From assembly GCF_947498015.1 (NCBI RefSeq), contig NZ_CANMIR010000001.1:62001-126000 (forward strand): a stretch of 64,000 nucleotides of DNA, in the 5' to 3' direction. Made by a program: the position numbers and the translations under genes. Source of the DNA: an uncultured Neptuniibacter sp. Its GTDB lineage: Bacteria; Pseudomonadota; Gammaproteobacteria; Pseudomonadales; Balneatricaceae. Of this stretch, positions 1 to 8,690 are shown piece by piece. How positions within the stretch are numbered: the first letter of the stretch is position 1; every line of letters starts with the position of its first letter. A model generated the notes under the pieces. It did not search any database and was not told the origin of the DNA. It saw only the letters and a program-made list of their open reading frames with translations.

Positions 1-431
1 TCAATCTGCTGCGGACAGATAAAGTGAATATGTGCATCGATACCACCGGCGGTCAGGATGGAGCCTTCACCTGCAATGATCTCGGTGCCCGGTCCGATAA
101 CAATATCCACGTTATCCTGCACATCCGGGTTTCCCGCTTTTCCGATCCGGTCAATTCGCCCCGCTTTAACTCCTACATCGGCTTTGACAATGCCCCAGTG
201 GTCCAGAATCAGTGCGTTGGTAATCACCAGATCCATTGCGATCTCATTGGTGCACTGGCTCTGCCCCATCCCATCGCGGATCACTTTACCGCCACCAAAC
301 TTAACCTCATCTCCGTAGGTTGTATGATCCTTTTCAACCTCAATCCATAGCTCGGTATCCCCTAAACGCACACGGTCACCAACAGTCGGTCCAAACATCT
401 GTGCATAGCTCGTGCGATCTATCTGACTCAT
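1..431 (-). CDS. ureC: Urease subunit alpha, N-terminal part (cut by window edge)
   Basis: This is the catalytic subunit of urease, which hydrolyses urea to ammonia and carbamate in the cytoplasm with a dinuclear nickel centre. Only the first 143 codons are present; the rest lies beyond position 1. The visible part starts [20 protein letters not shown] and ends in GGIDAHIHF, where His134 and His136 match the first two nickel ligands of known UreC. The start codon overlaps the ureB stop (ATGA), so the two are translationally coupled. The remaining catalytic residues and the ureEFG accessory genes cannot be seen. Confidence 0.97.
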   Translation of the reverse strand, partial: MSQIDRTSYAQMFGPTVGDRVRLGDTELWIEVEKDHTTYGDEVKFGGGKVIRDGMGQSQCTNEIAMDLVITNALILDHWGIVKADVGVKAGRIDRIGKAGNPDVQDNVDIVIGPGTEIIAGEGSILTAGGIDAHIHFICPQQI

Positions 432-754
432 TGCGAACCTCCATTGTCTTTCAGTGGCCCCATCACCTCACCACGAAACCCATAGATAGTTTTTGAACCG
501 GCAAATTCTACCAACTCTACCTCACGCCCCTGCCCCGGCTCGAAGCGCACAGCGGTGCCGGATGCGATATTTAACCGGTACCCCCGAGTCATCTCACGAT
601 CAAAATTCAGCGCGGGATTAACCTCATAAAAGTGATAATGGGACCCCACCTGAACTGGGCGGTCACCTTGGTTTTCAACTCGCAGCCGCACTGTCTTGCG
701 ACCTGGATTTAGTTCAATACTGCCGTCAGCAGCCTGTACCTCTCCTGGAATCAT
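428..754 (-). CDS. ureB: Urease subunit beta
   Basis: This is the small structural beta subunit of urease (108 aa), which packs with UreA and UreC in the enzyme trimer. The start was set at the ATG giving [20 protein letters not shown], the usual UreB beginning. An upstream in-frame extension to 823 overlaps ureA and is not family sequence. The protein carries the characteristic [14 protein letters not shown] segment in mid-protein and RFEPGQ near the C-terminus. It lies 10 nt after ureA and overlaps ureC by 4 nt. Confidence 0.96.
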   Translation of the reverse strand: MIPGEVQAADGSIELNPGRKTVRLRVENQGDRPVQVGSHYHFYEVNPALNFDREMTRGYRLNIASGTAVRFEPGQGREVELVEFAGSKTIYGFRGEVMGPLKDNGGSQ

Positions 755-764
755 TCTGGCCACC

Positions 765-1067
765 TCAGCTAATCGGGTTATGTACGGTGACCAACTTGGT
801 CCCGTCCGGGAATGTTGCTTCAACCTGAACTTCGTGAATCAGTTCAGGCACCCCCGCCATCACCTGATCAGCACTCAGCAGCTCTTTTCCAAAGCTCATA
901 AGTTCTGCCACGGTTTTACCGTCACGAGCGCCCTCAATGATCTCCATGGTGATATAGGCCATCGCTTCCGGATAGTTCAGTGTCAGACCCCGGTTGAGGC
1001 GCCGTTCGGCCAGAAGCGCGGCGGTAAACACCAGTAGCTTATCTTTCTCTCTTGGTAACAGTTCCAT
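765..1067 (-). CDS. ureA: Urease subunit gamma
   Basis: This 100-aa protein is the gamma structural subunit of urease. It begins [23 protein letters not shown] and has the standard family length. The segment [21 protein letters not shown] is the conserved UreA core. It lies between ureD and ureB in the usual ureDABC order, 24 nt after ureD, on the same strand as the upstream urea transporter genes. It is therefore probably part of one long urea-uptake and hydrolysis transcript. Confidence 0.97.
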   Translation of the reverse strand: MELLPREKDKLLVFTAALLAERRLNRGLTLNYPEAMAYITMEIIEGARDGKTVAELMSFGKELLSADQVMAGVPELIHEVQVEATFPDGTKLVTVHNPIS

Positions 1068-1091
1068 AATGATTCCTTTACGCCCTCAGAT

Positions 1092-1973
1092 TCAGGTCGC
1101 CCAAATTCTGGGTTCGCAGCCATCACGGCCGAGTAGTTTTGGCCGGATCAGTTTCCAGCAGCGGGTAAACAGAAGGCGCGCGGCTTCTGAGCAGTTCCCC
1201 AGATAACGCACCTGTATAAATTCATCGTTAAGGCTGATCCCTGCCAACTCTGCAGCGTCATCACAACATGCACGCAGCTGCTCCATCAGCTCTTCAGTAT
1301 CACTATCAGGCAGAAACGGACCTGCAACCATTAAACCGTTCACAGAGCAGCCATTCAGCCCTGCCCGGCTCTGCATTAATCTGTTTGATTCGGGTTGTAA
1401 CCGCAGAACTTCACGAAGCTTCAAGCGCTCCTGTCGATAAAGCTGCAAGCGCTGATCAACCTGTCCGCGGTCAAACGGCTCATTGCTGGCTTGAAGCCCT
1501 AAGCAGGTGATCTCCCAGAAGATCACCGATGCGGCCTCTTCCAGTTCAATGTCGATCGAGAGTTCAGTGCAGGCATCAGGAAAAATGATGTTCTCTAACG
1601 GCAACCATTCCAGAGAACTGTGAGCGCCCACCTTCAGCTTTATCTGCTGTTTCTGCAGTGAACGATCGGGGCGAGCACGGTATACCCGACCCGCGCCCGG
1701 CGTGGTGACCAGAGCCTGCGCATGCGATGCAGTTTCCACATTGATTTTCAGATCATCCCCCGAAACCATCCCTCCCGGTGGATGGAGCAGGTAGAGATGC
1801 GCCAGTTCACGCCCCTCGGGGTAAAACGGCTTTTGCACATAGAGCGGACCTTTATGGCGACAACGGCGCAACACAGTGCCACGCGCCGTGTTCACCAGGC
1901 CCAGATTTAGCTCAGCCTGCCATCTGCTGGCAGTATCAATTGGGGTCACCTTAACCGGAGTGATCGCGTTCAT
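1092..1973 (-). CDS. ureD: Urease accessory protein UreD
   Basis: UreD (293 aa) is the scaffold that binds apo-urease and recruits UreF and UreG for nickel insertion. Family features include LYLLHPPGGMVSGDDLKINVE (about residues 60-80) and TTPGAGRVYRARPDRS just after it. The C-terminal part FIQVRYLGNCSEAARLLF is also typical. It follows urtE by only 8 nt, so the transporter and urease genes are physically one cluster. The ureE, ureF and ureG genes must lie outside the window. Confidence 0.95.
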   Translation of the reverse strand: MNAITPVKVTPIDTASRWQAELNLGLVNTARGTVLRRCRHKGPLYVQKPFYPEGRELAHLYLLHPPGGMVSGDDLKINVETASHAQALVTTPGAGRVYRARPDRSLQKQQIKLKVGAHSSLEWLPLENIIFPDACTELSIDIELEEAASVIFWEITCLGLQASNEPFDRGQVDQRLQLYRQERLKLREVLRLQPESNRLMQSRAGLNGCSVNGLMVAGPFLPDSDTEELMEQLRACCDDAAELAGISLNDEFIQVRYLGNCSEAARLLFTRCWKLIRPKLLGRDGCEPRIWAT

Positions 1974-1981
1974 CTCCCCTC

Positions 1982-2677
1982 CTATACCGCCAGATACTGC
2001 TTAATCAGATCTTCACTGAGATTTGCCATCTGATCACTCGCAACCACGCGCCCCTTCTCCATGAGTCGGAACTCTTTACCCACACGTCGGGCAAACCCCA
2101 GCTTCTGCTCAACAAGAATGACCGTGAGGCCCTCTTCCTCGTTGAGTTTTAGGATCACATCGCCGATCTGCTGAACAATGTTAGGTTGAATCCCCTCATT
2201 GGGTTCATCCAGAATCAGCACCTTAGGTTCAATTACCAAAGCACGGCCGATCGCCAACTGCTGTTGCTGACCACCCGACAGATCCCCGCCACGGCGGTGA
2301 AGCATCTCTTTCAGTACCGGGAACAGCTCAAAGATCTTCTCGGGGATCTCTTTAGCTTTGTCCTTGCGGATAGGCAAACCGATACGCAGGTTCTCTTCGA
2401 CGGTCAGCATCGGGAAGATATCTCGACCCTGAGGCACATAACCGATACCCGCGGGTGCACGATATTCAGCGGGCTTACTATGCAGCGGTTCCCCCTCCAG
2501 CAGGATCTCACCGTTCTGAATCGGTAACAGTCCCATCAGACACTTCAGCAGTGTGGTTTTACCCACGCCATTTCGACCCATGATGCAGGTGCAGGAACCC
2601 GGCTTTATCTCCAGATCCAGATCCCAGAGGATCTGCGTGCCACCGTAACGCTGATTTACTTTAGAGATCTCAATCAT
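1982..2677 (-). CDS. urtE: Urea ABC transporter ATP-binding protein UrtE
   Basis: UrtE is one of two ATPases of the high-affinity UrtABCDE urea importer, related to LivF. The 231-aa protein has Walker A GRNGVGKTTLLK (about 34-45), the signature motif LSGGQQQQLAIGRAL and Walker B VLILDEP followed by the family-specific NEGIQPNIV. Its start overlaps the end of urtD by 4 nt. Its position between urtD and ureD and its LivF-type length support the urea assignment over a branched-chain amino acid ATPase. Confidence 0.95.
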   Translation of the reverse strand: MIEISKVNQRYGGTQILWDLDLEIKPGSCTCIMGRNGVGKTTLLKCLMGLLPIQNGEILLEGEPLHSKPAEYRAPAGIGYVPQGRDIFPMLTVEENLRIGLPIRKDKAKEIPEKIFELFPVLKEMLHRRGGDLSGGQQQQLAIGRALVIEPKVLILDEPNEGIQPNIVQQIGDVILKLNEEEGLTVILVEQKLGFARRVGKEFRLMEKGRVVASDQMANLSEDLIKQYLAV

Positions 2678-3507
2678 GGTGCTTCCCCCAGATAAACTTC
2701 GATCACATCAGGGTTATTCTGCACCTGGTCCATTGTCCCCTCTGCCAGTACCGATCCCTGATGCAGTACTGTCACTGTGCGGGCGATACTGCGGACGAAC
2801 TCCATATCATGCTCAACCACAATCACCGTGTGCTCCCCTGCCAACGATGTCAGAAGCTCAGCTGTGCGTTCAGTCTCCTGAGCGGTCATCCCGGCTACCG
2901 GCTCATCCACCAGTAGCAAGCGGGGTTCAGCCATCAGTAACATGCCGATCTCCAGCCACTGCTTCTGCCCATGGGAGAGTGCACCTGCCAACATAAAACG
3001 GTGCTCTTTCAGGCCAATAATGCCCAGAACCTCATCGATCCGATCGATTTCAGACGGGGTTAATCGCGCAAACAGTGTCGGAATCACACCCTTTTGCTGT
3101 TTCAATGAGAGTTCGAGATTGTCGAACACCGTATGTGCTTCAAATACAGTCGGTTTCTGGAACTTACGACCGATACCCAAATTGGCGATATCTGCCTCAT
3201 CATGCTGCAACAGATTCAGGGTCTGTCCGAAATACACCGTGCCAGTGTCCGGTGCAGTCTTGCCGGTGATAACATCCATCAACGTCGTTTTACCGGCACC
3301 GTTTGCTCCGATCAGACAGCGCAGCTCACCATCATTGACGTAGAGATTGAGATCATTCAATGCCTTAAAACCATCAAAGCTGAGGTTCAGGCCCTCAACG
3401 TAGAGAATCACATCGTGAGAGACATCAACCTCTTTCTGATCCTCCTGAAGGAAAGACCAGACCCGATCACGGCGCATCACTTCGCGTACATCTGTGAGAG
3501 CGTTCAT
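2674..3507 (-). CDS. urtD: Urea ABC transporter ATP-binding protein UrtD
   Basis: UrtD (277 aa) is the second, LivG-like ATPase of the urea importer. It has an N-terminal extension of about 30 residues before the ABC fold, common in proteobacterial UrtD. Walker A is GANGAGKTTLMD, the signature is LSHGQKQWLEIGMLL and Walker B is LLLVDEPVAGMT. The signature reads LSHGQ rather than LSGGQ, as in LivG-type ATPases. ATGA overlaps at both ends with urtC and urtE indicate translational coupling. Confidence 0.95.
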   Translation of the reverse strand: MNALTDVREVMRRDRVWSFLQEDQKEVDVSHDVILYVEGLNLSFDGFKALNDLNLYVNDGELRCLIGANGAGKTTLMDVITGKTAPDTGTVYFGQTLNLLQHDEADIANLGIGRKFQKPTVFEAHTVFDNLELSLKQQKGVIPTLFARLTPSEIDRIDEVLGIIGLKEHRFMLAGALSHGQKQWLEIGMLLMAEPRLLLVDEPVAGMTAQETERTAELLTSLAGEHTVIVVEHDMEFVRSIARTVTVLHQGSVLAEGTMDQVQNNPDVIEVYLGEAP

Positions 3508-4649
3508 GCTTTGGCCTCCTGAGCCTGCGTCGTTTCTACCGGCTTCGCTGTTTCCTTGTCACCTCTGATCTTCTGTAACAACCCCATCAGGCCCTGTGGC
3601 AGATAGAGGGTGACCAGCACAAACATCGCGCCCAGTGCGAACAACCAGCCATCTGGCATAATCGCGGTGAATTTAGTTTTTGCGTAGTTCACCAGCAGCG
3701 CACCGATAATCGCGCCAATCAATGTTCCACGACCACCAACAGCGACCCAGATCACAATCTCTATCGAGTTAAGCGGTGAAAATTCACCCGGATTGATGAT
3801 CCCCACTTGTGGTACATAGAGCGCTCCGGCAATCCCTGCGATCATCGCTGAATAAACAAACAACCAAACTTTATAGCGCTCCGTGCGATAGCCCATAAAA
3901 CGAGCACGGCTCTCACCATCACGAATCGCTACAATAACTTTGCCCATTCTCGATTTCAGAATTTTATGGCTGGTGATAAAGGTCAGTCCCAGCAACAGTG
4001 CCGTCATCCCAAACAGAGCCACTCGGGTCTTGTCTGACTGCAGATCAAAGCCGAGGATATCTTTAAAGTCTGTGAGCCCGTTGTTTCCCCCAAAGCCCAT
4101 CTCGTTACGGAAGAACGCCAGCAGCAAGGCATAGGTCAGTGCCTGCGTCATAATCGACAGATACACACCGGTGACACGTGATCGGAACGCCAACCACCCG
4201 AAGATAAAGGCCAGCAGACCGGGTACCAGCAGTACCATCAGCATGGCAAACCAAAATTGATCGAAGCCGTACCAGAACCAGGGCAGCTCTGACCAGTTAA
4301 GGAACACCATAAAGTCCGGTAGTTCAGGGTTTCCATAAACACCTCGATCACCGATCTGACGCATCAGGTACATCCCCATGGCATAACCACCCAACGCAAA
4401 AAACGCGCCGTGGCCAAGACTGAGAATGCCGCAGTACCCCCAGATCACATCCACCGCCAGAGCCAACATCGCATAGCAGAGATACTTACCCAGCAAAGTA
4501 ATCGTGTAAGTACTGACATAGAAGATCGAATCCTGCGGCATCAGCAGGTTGCCCAGTGATGCCAGTGCAGTCAGAATCACCAGAACCGCCACAAATGGCG
4601 CTACTTTGCTATCACCGTGTAAACGGGTAAAACGCATTAACTGATTCAT
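3504..4649 (-). CDS. urtC: Urea ABC transporter permease UrtC
   Basis: UrtC is one of the two inner-membrane permease subunits of the urea importer, of the LivM type. The 381-aa protein has about ten hydrophobic segments and the LivM-like motif IWGYCGILSLGHGAFFALGGYAMGM in the N-terminal third. The inner loop IRDGESRARFMGY is the expected ATPase contact. The C-terminus ends in a charged tail. Start and stop overlap the neighbouring genes by 4 nt. Confidence 0.95.
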   Translation of the reverse strand: MNQLMRFTRLHGDSKVAPFVAVLVILTALASLGNLLMPQDSIFYVSTYTITLLGKYLCYAMLALAVDVIWGYCGILSLGHGAFFALGGYAMGMYLMRQIGDRGVYGNPELPDFMVFLNWSELPWFWYGFDQFWFAMLMVLLVPGLLAFIFGWLAFRSRVTGVYLSIMTQALTYALLLAFFRNEMGFGGNNGLTDFKDILGFDLQSDKTRVALFGMTALLLGLTFITSHKILKSRMGKVIVAIRDGESRARFMGYRTERYKVWLFVYSAMIAGIAGALYVPQVGIINPGEFSPLNSIEIVIWVAVGGRGTLIGAIIGALLVNYAKTKFTAIMPDGWLFALGAMFVLVTLYLPQGLMGLLQKIRGDKETAKPVETTQAQEAKA

Positions 4650-6280
4650 TCTGCAGCCCTCCCTTTCTGCGGGAACAGACCCTTAGGCTTTTTCTGTATG
4701 AACAGGATGATGAACACCAGCACCAGAATACTGGCCAGTACAGCACCGGTAACCGGCTCAAGAAACTTGTTCGCCACACCCAGTGAAAACGCTGCAACTA
4801 AAGTGCCCCAGAGGTTTCCAACGCCACCAAATACCACAACCATAAAGGAATCGATGATGTAGGACTGTCCCAGATTAGGCCCTACGTTTGTAAGCTGGCT
4901 CAGCGCAACCCCGGCGATACCGGCGATACCGGAACCCAGGCCAAAGGTCATCGCATCAACCCAGTCAGTACGGATCCCCATCGCTTTCGCCATGCTGCGG
5001 TTCTGCGATACAGCACGCACGTTCAAGCCCAGCGAGGTTTTACGCAGGATCAGTAACAATAGCCCGAACACCAGTAGCGCAAAGGCCAGAATATAGAGGC
5101 GGTTAAATGTAAGACTCAAAACCGGATTGATCTCCAGCGAGCCACTCATCCATAACGGTGATTCAACCTGTCGGTTCAGTGGGGAGAACACCGTACGCAC
5201 TAACTGCTGCAAAATGAGGCTGATGCCGAAGGTAGCCAGCAGAGTTTCCAGCGGGCGCCCATGCAGGTGGCGAATCACGCCACGCTCAATCAGGATGCCA
5301 AACAGTCCGGATACCACAAATGCAGCTGGAATCGCCACCCAGAGGGAGTACTCGATATACTCTGGCATCATCAACTGCACGACGTAGGTGGTGTAGGCAC
5401 CCAACATGATCATCTCGCCATGCGCCATATTGATTACGCCCATCACACCAAAGGTGATCGCTAGACCGATCGCCGCTAACAACAACACCGATCCCAGGCT
5501 CAAACCAAAAAAGAGCTGATCGACAAAGTCATAAAACTCGATTCTTTCATTAATTTTTTTCAGGGCAACCTCAGCCGCCTGCTTCACTTGGGTGTCAGGA
5601 TCGCTCTCTGCCATCACATTGAGCCGGTTACGGGAGTCACTCTCAAGACTGTCACCCAGTACTGTTACTGCCGCCAGACGCTTCTCTGGAATCGGGCTCC
5701 GGCTCAGATCAAGCGCCAGTGCCAGATCAATCATGGCAAGTACATGCTCATCACTTTCGGTGTTACGGATCGCTTCCAGAGTGTTCAAAGTCGAACTATC
5801 CAGGCTGGTAAGCAGCGCTTTTACAGCCGCAAGTCGTTTATCCGCATCGGGGTGCTTCAGATCCAAACGGGCAATAGCTCCACGGAGGAAAACCCGGAGT
5901 TTGTTATTCACCCGGATCTTTTTAATCTGCTTCTTGTTCATCATGCCCAGCGTTTCACCACTGAACAGATCAAAAAGCTGGTAATCGCTACCGGTCTTAT
6001 CCGCAGCCACAACCTGTTTAGTTGATTTAATAAAGTAAAGGCGCCCCTCTAACAGGGTCTTAAATAGGGGTAGTAGTTCAGTTCCCCCCTCTGCTTCCAA
6101 CCGCTCTAACAGCGGCAGAGATTTGGACAGTTTCACCTCAACCAGTTGCTGGATCAGCATGCTGGTACTGGGCGCAACTGCCGTCGATATTTGAGAATCC
6201 GAAATTGTCTGCTCGTTGGCCTGTACGGAGACAGAAAACACAGCAAAATAGCAGCAAAATACGGCTAACAGGTGTCTCAC
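4646..6280 (-). CDS. urtB: Urea ABC transporter permease UrtB with periplasmic N-terminal domain
   Basis: UrtB is the LivH-type permease of the urea importer. I place the start at a GTG at 6280, giving 544 aa. A strong Shine-Dalgarno sequence (GGAGAG) sits 5 nt upstream, and the first 21 residues form a clean signal peptide ending VSVQA. An in-frame ATG at 6337 would add 19 polar residues ahead of that signal. Residues about 20-260 are soluble and helical, with alpha-repeat-like LAAVKALL and LAAVTVLG segments. The permease part begins near FFGLSLGSVLLLAAIGLAITFG. This extra domain is usual in proteobacterial UrtB. Confidence 0.93.
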   Translation of the reverse strand: MRHLLAVFCCYFAVFSVSVQANEQTISDSQISTAVAPSTSMLIQQLVEVKLSKSLPLLERLEAEGGTELLPLFKTLLEGRLYFIKSTKQVVAADKTGSDYQLFDLFSGETLGMMNKKQIKKIRVNNKLRVFLRGAIARLDLKHPDADKRLAAVKALLTSLDSSTLNTLEAIRNTESDEHVLAMIDLALALDLSRSPIPEKRLAAVTVLGDSLESDSRNRLNVMAESDPDTQVKQAAEVALKKINERIEFYDFVDQLFFGLSLGSVLLLAAIGLAITFGVMGVINMAHGEMIMLGAYTTYVVQLMMPEYIEYSLWVAIPAAFVVSGLFGILIERGVIRHLHGRPLETLLATFGISLILQQLVRTVFSPLNRQVESPLWMSGSLEINPVLSLTFNRLYILAFALLVFGLLLLILRKTSLGLNVRAVSQNRSMAKAMGIRTDWVDAMTFGLGSGIAGIAGVALSQLTNVGPNLGQSYIIDSFMVVVFGGVGNLWGTLVAAFSLGVANKFLEPVTGAVLASILVLVFIILFIQKKPKGLFPQKGRAAE

Positions 6281-6380
6281 GTAATCTCTCCTGCAGTGAT
6301 GATCAGCCTGTTCATTATCGTTATGTGGCGTGTTCATCAGGAATGAAACGGTGACAACAGGTCAGCTGTCACCGGTGTAG

Positions 6381-6413
6381 AAAAAGGGAGTCGTCAATGA
6401 TTAGACGCTCCCT
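6381..6413 (-). terminator. Stem-loop with T-run between urtA and urtB
   Basis: Read on the minus strand just after the urtA stop, GGGAGCGTC pairs with GACGACTCCC (one bulged base) and is followed by TTTTTC. This looks like an intrinsic terminator inside the operon. It would lower urtBCDE expression relative to the binding protein, a common arrangement in ABC import operons. A second perfect stem, GGTGACA/TGTCACC at 6350-6356 and 6367-6373, lies just downstream. Confidence 0.65.
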
Positions 6414-6422
6414 CTAACGGGA

Positions 6423-7703
6423 TCAGGAACCCGTACACTCTTTAGTTTTAGTGTTGTAATTGCCGCACTTGATCGGAGCGGTCCAGTCAGCCACCAGATC
6501 CTTGGAGCCCGGCAGGTAGTCGGACCAGGCATCACCCATAACGATGTTCTCTGTCTCCCATACGACTTCGAACTGGCCATCATCCTGAATCTCACCAATC
6601 AGTACGGGCTTACTCAGATGATGGTTCTTATTCATCATCGCCATACCACCGGTCAGGTTTGGTGTGGTTTGTCCAATCATCGCCTGTTCAACAGCATCGA
6701 CTTCGGTAGTACCCGCCTGCTTAACCGCGTTAGCCCACATGTTGAAGCCGATATAGGTGGCTTCCATCGGGTCGTTAGTCACACGCTCTTCGCTTGTGTA
6801 CGCTTTCCACTTCTCGATGAACGCTTCGTTGGCATCATTATCAACACTCTGGAAGTAGTTCCATGCAGCAAGATGGCCTACCAGCGGTTTCGTATCGATA
6901 CCGGAGAGTTCCTCTTCACCCACAGAGAAGGCAACCACCGGGATATCTTCAGAGGAGACACCCTGATTACCCAGTTCTTTATAGAAAGGAACATTCGCGT
7001 CACCATTGATCGTAGATACCACTGCAGTTTTCTTACCCGCACTACCAAACTTCTTCACATCCGATACGATCGACTGCCAGTCAGAGTGACCAAACGGCGT
7101 GTAGTTGACCATGATATCTTCAGCAGCAACCCCTTTAGACTTCAGATAGGCTTCCAGAATTTTGTTGGTGGTGCGCGGATAAACATAGTCCGTACCCGCC
7201 AGTACCCAACGCTCAACACCCAGTTCATTCATCAGGTAGTCAACCGCAGGAACCGCCTGCTGGTTTGGCGCAGCACCGGTGTAGAATACGTTTTTAGAGG
7301 ACTCCTCACCCTCATACTGAACCGGGTAGAACATCAGACCGTTCAGCTCTTCGATGACCGGCAGAACTGATTTACGAGACACCGAAGTCCAGCAGCCGAA
7401 GATTACATCCACACCCTCTTTGGTGATCAGCTCACGAGTTTTCTCAGCAAACAACGGCCAGTTTGAAGCCGGATCCACAACAACCGGTTCCAGTTTCTTA
7501 CCCAGCAGACCGCCCTTCTTGTTCTGCTCCTCGATCATCATCAGAACAGTGTCTTTCAACGTCGTTTCAGAGATAGCCATGGTGCCGGAAAGTGAGTGCA
7601 GTACACCGACCTTAATCGTGTCATCTGCTGCCACTGCATTAAAGCTCATCACCGATGCGCCCATCGAAAGTGCGATACCTGCTGCTAAGGTTTTCAGTTT
7701 CAT
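6423..7703 (-). CDS. urtA: Urea ABC transporter substrate-binding protein UrtA
   Basis: UrtA is the periplasmic urea-binding protein that delivers substrate to the UrtBC permease. The 426-aa product has a signal peptide of about 25 residues ending FNAVAA, then DTIKVGVLHSLSGTMAISE, the standard UrtA opening. Family stretches include VDVIFGCWTSVSRKSVLPV and LMFYPVQYEGEE. It is the first gene of the cluster and is separated from urtB by about 140 nt containing two hairpins. A sigma54-like element lies about 40 nt upstream of its start. Confidence 0.97.
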   Translation of the reverse strand: MKLKTLAAGIALSMGASVMSFNAVAADDTIKVGVLHSLSGTMAISETTLKDTVLMMIEEQNKKGGLLGKKLEPVVVDPASNWPLFAEKTRELITKEGVDVIFGCWTSVSRKSVLPVIEELNGLMFYPVQYEGEESSKNVFYTGAAPNQQAVPAVDYLMNELGVERWVLAGTDYVYPRTTNKILEAYLKSKGVAAEDIMVNYTPFGHSDWQSIVSDVKKFGSAGKKTAVVSTINGDANVPFYKELGNQGVSSEDIPVVAFSVGEEELSGIDTKPLVGHLAAWNYFQSVDNDANEAFIEKWKAYTSEERVTNDPMEATYIGFNMWANAVKQAGTTEVDAVEQAMIGQTTPNLTGGMAMMNKNHHLSKPVLIGEIQDDGQFEVVWETENIVMGDAWSDYLPGSKDLVADWTAPIKCGNYNTKTKECTGS

Positions 7704-7740
7704 TGTGTGCCCTTCCCTTTAATTTAAACGTTCATCGCCG

Positions 7741-7756
7741 TGCATCTCAGATGCCG
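7741..7756 (-). promoter_or_regulatory. Sigma54-like -24/-12 element upstream of urtA
   Basis: On the minus strand the sequence CGGCATCTGAGATGCA has GG and GC separated by exactly 10 nt, as in the RpoN consensus TGGCAYR-N4-TTGCW. The GGCAT and GCA parts match; the first base and the TT do not fully. It would start a transcript about 25-30 nt before urtA. The same bases form the inverted repeat GCATCT-C-AGATGC, so an operator is an alternative reading. No clear NtrC site was found. Confidence 0.45.
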
Positions 7757-7834
7757 CATGGCGATCCGTTGTGCATTGCAATAAGGGTATTGGAAACAGC
7801 TGAAAGCAGGTATTCGGTGATTGACGCAGTAAGG

Positions 7835-7850
7835 TACGTCATTTGACGTA
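7835..7850. promoter_or_regulatory. 16-bp palindrome upstream of urtA
   Basis: TACGTCA-TT-TGACGTA is a perfect 7+7 inverted repeat about 130 nt upstream of urtA, in a region used by no other gene start. A third half-site, TTGACGCA, lies at 7820-7827. The arrangement fits a dimeric activator such as a LuxR/FixJ-type response regulator. The regulator is not identified. Confidence 0.5.
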
Positions 7851-7938
7851 TAGAGGGGTTAAAAACTCCAAATAGGTTTAAGGCTTATCGAACATAACCC
7901 GTTCACCTGGCAGTATTTTCCGGCAGTATGATCGATGT

Positions 7939-8181
7939 TCAGGAACCATCTTTTCGGATCGCTTTTATACGCTTAATCCCAACATATGCGAGAGACAAAC
8001 CAGCAACTCCGACAACTATGCCCAGAAACAGTATGGGGAGGTACCAAAAGAGCAGTGATTGATCGGGCTCACCTATACGGGAGATCACTGCACTCCAAAT
8101 ATAGAGTCCGATAAAGGTGCCGCCCACAGTGGTCATCAGCGCCCCGAACAGGGTGAGAAGACCAGCTTGCCACTTCTTCAA
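7939..8181 (-). CDS. Small two-helix membrane protein, unknown function
   Basis: This predicted 80-aa protein starts at a TTG preceded by GGAGGG, giving KKWQAGLLTLFGALMTTVGG. Two hydrophobic segments (about 7-31 and 43-67) are separated by a short loop, and the C-terminus is basic (GIKRIKAIRKDGS). I do not recognise a family. It lies on the same strand as the next hypothetical (8239-8637), about 57 nt after it, so they may be cotranscribed. Start choice and reality are moderately supported. Confidence 0.5.
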   Translation of the reverse strand: MKKWQAGLLTLFGALMTTVGGTFIGLYIWSAVISRIGEPDQSLLFWYLPILFLGIVVGVAGLSLAYVGIKRIKAIRKDGS

Positions 8182-8238
8182 TCCTCAACCCTCCCGGTTC
8201 TTATCCGCTCACATGCGGACACTCGGTTGTGCAAACGA

Positions 8239-8637
8239 CTAGCTACTGTTTTTGGAGAAGTAGCCGGCAATCCAGTCATAGAGCAACTGCGTGTTGATCT
8301 CACTGAAAGCGATAGTTTGAAAAGCACCCTCCGGGTCTTTATCCATAAAAGAGAACTGATAATTGACCAGATCAGGTTGCTGATCATGCAGGATAATAAT
8401 GATCCGCTTCCGGCTTCGTAGACAATCAACGGTCATCGCATCAGCAGGTATCCCCTGCTTTCTCATATTCTGGCTAACACCGATGATCGGATCGATCTCC
8501 TCAAAATCACGCTGAATAGCGGCATGGGCATCGGAGGCCATCTCCCAAAGCTTTTCTAATTGTTCACTTAGCAAAATACACACTCTTGATCTGTTTTGTG
8601 CAGATATAGTTACACAGAAACATAAGAAAGCAACCAC
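8239..8637 (-). CDS. Hypothetical protein, unknown function
   Basis: This small soluble protein has no recognised family. Residues from SEQLEKLWEMASDAHAAIQR onward look like a compact alpha/beta domain, with a basic beta strand RSRKRIIIILHD and the C-terminal segment LLYDWIAGYFS. The longest form begins at a GTG (132 aa), but its first 18 residues look unlike the rest. A downstream GTG giving VCILLSEQLEKLW, or the TTG two codons later, is equally possible. No ribosome-binding site decides between them. It is divergent from the MgtC-like gene. Confidence 0.6.
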   Translation of the reverse strand: MVAFLCFCVTISAQNRSRVCILLSEQLEKLWEMASDAHAAIQRDFEEIDPIIGVSQNMRKQGIPADAMTVDCLRSRKRIIIILHDQQPDLVNYQFSFMDKDPEGAFQTIAFSEINTQLLYDWIAGYFSKNSS

Positions 8638-8690
8638 AGATCATGATCTCTGTACTGGCGAAATAGAGGAATATCTCTCACTATTAACAG

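Noticed and set aside
6618-7370. A 250-codon plus-strand frame inside urtA
   Set aside because: It is antisense to urtA, which has full family support, and its translation is His/Arg-rich with no recognisable domain.
7769-7780. The 12-mer TTGTGCATTGCA shared by the urtA and phasin (54105-54116) leaders
   Set aside because: In 64 kb many pairs of identical 12-mers are expected by chance. Only the phasin copy is part of a full inverted repeat, so a common regulator is not supported.
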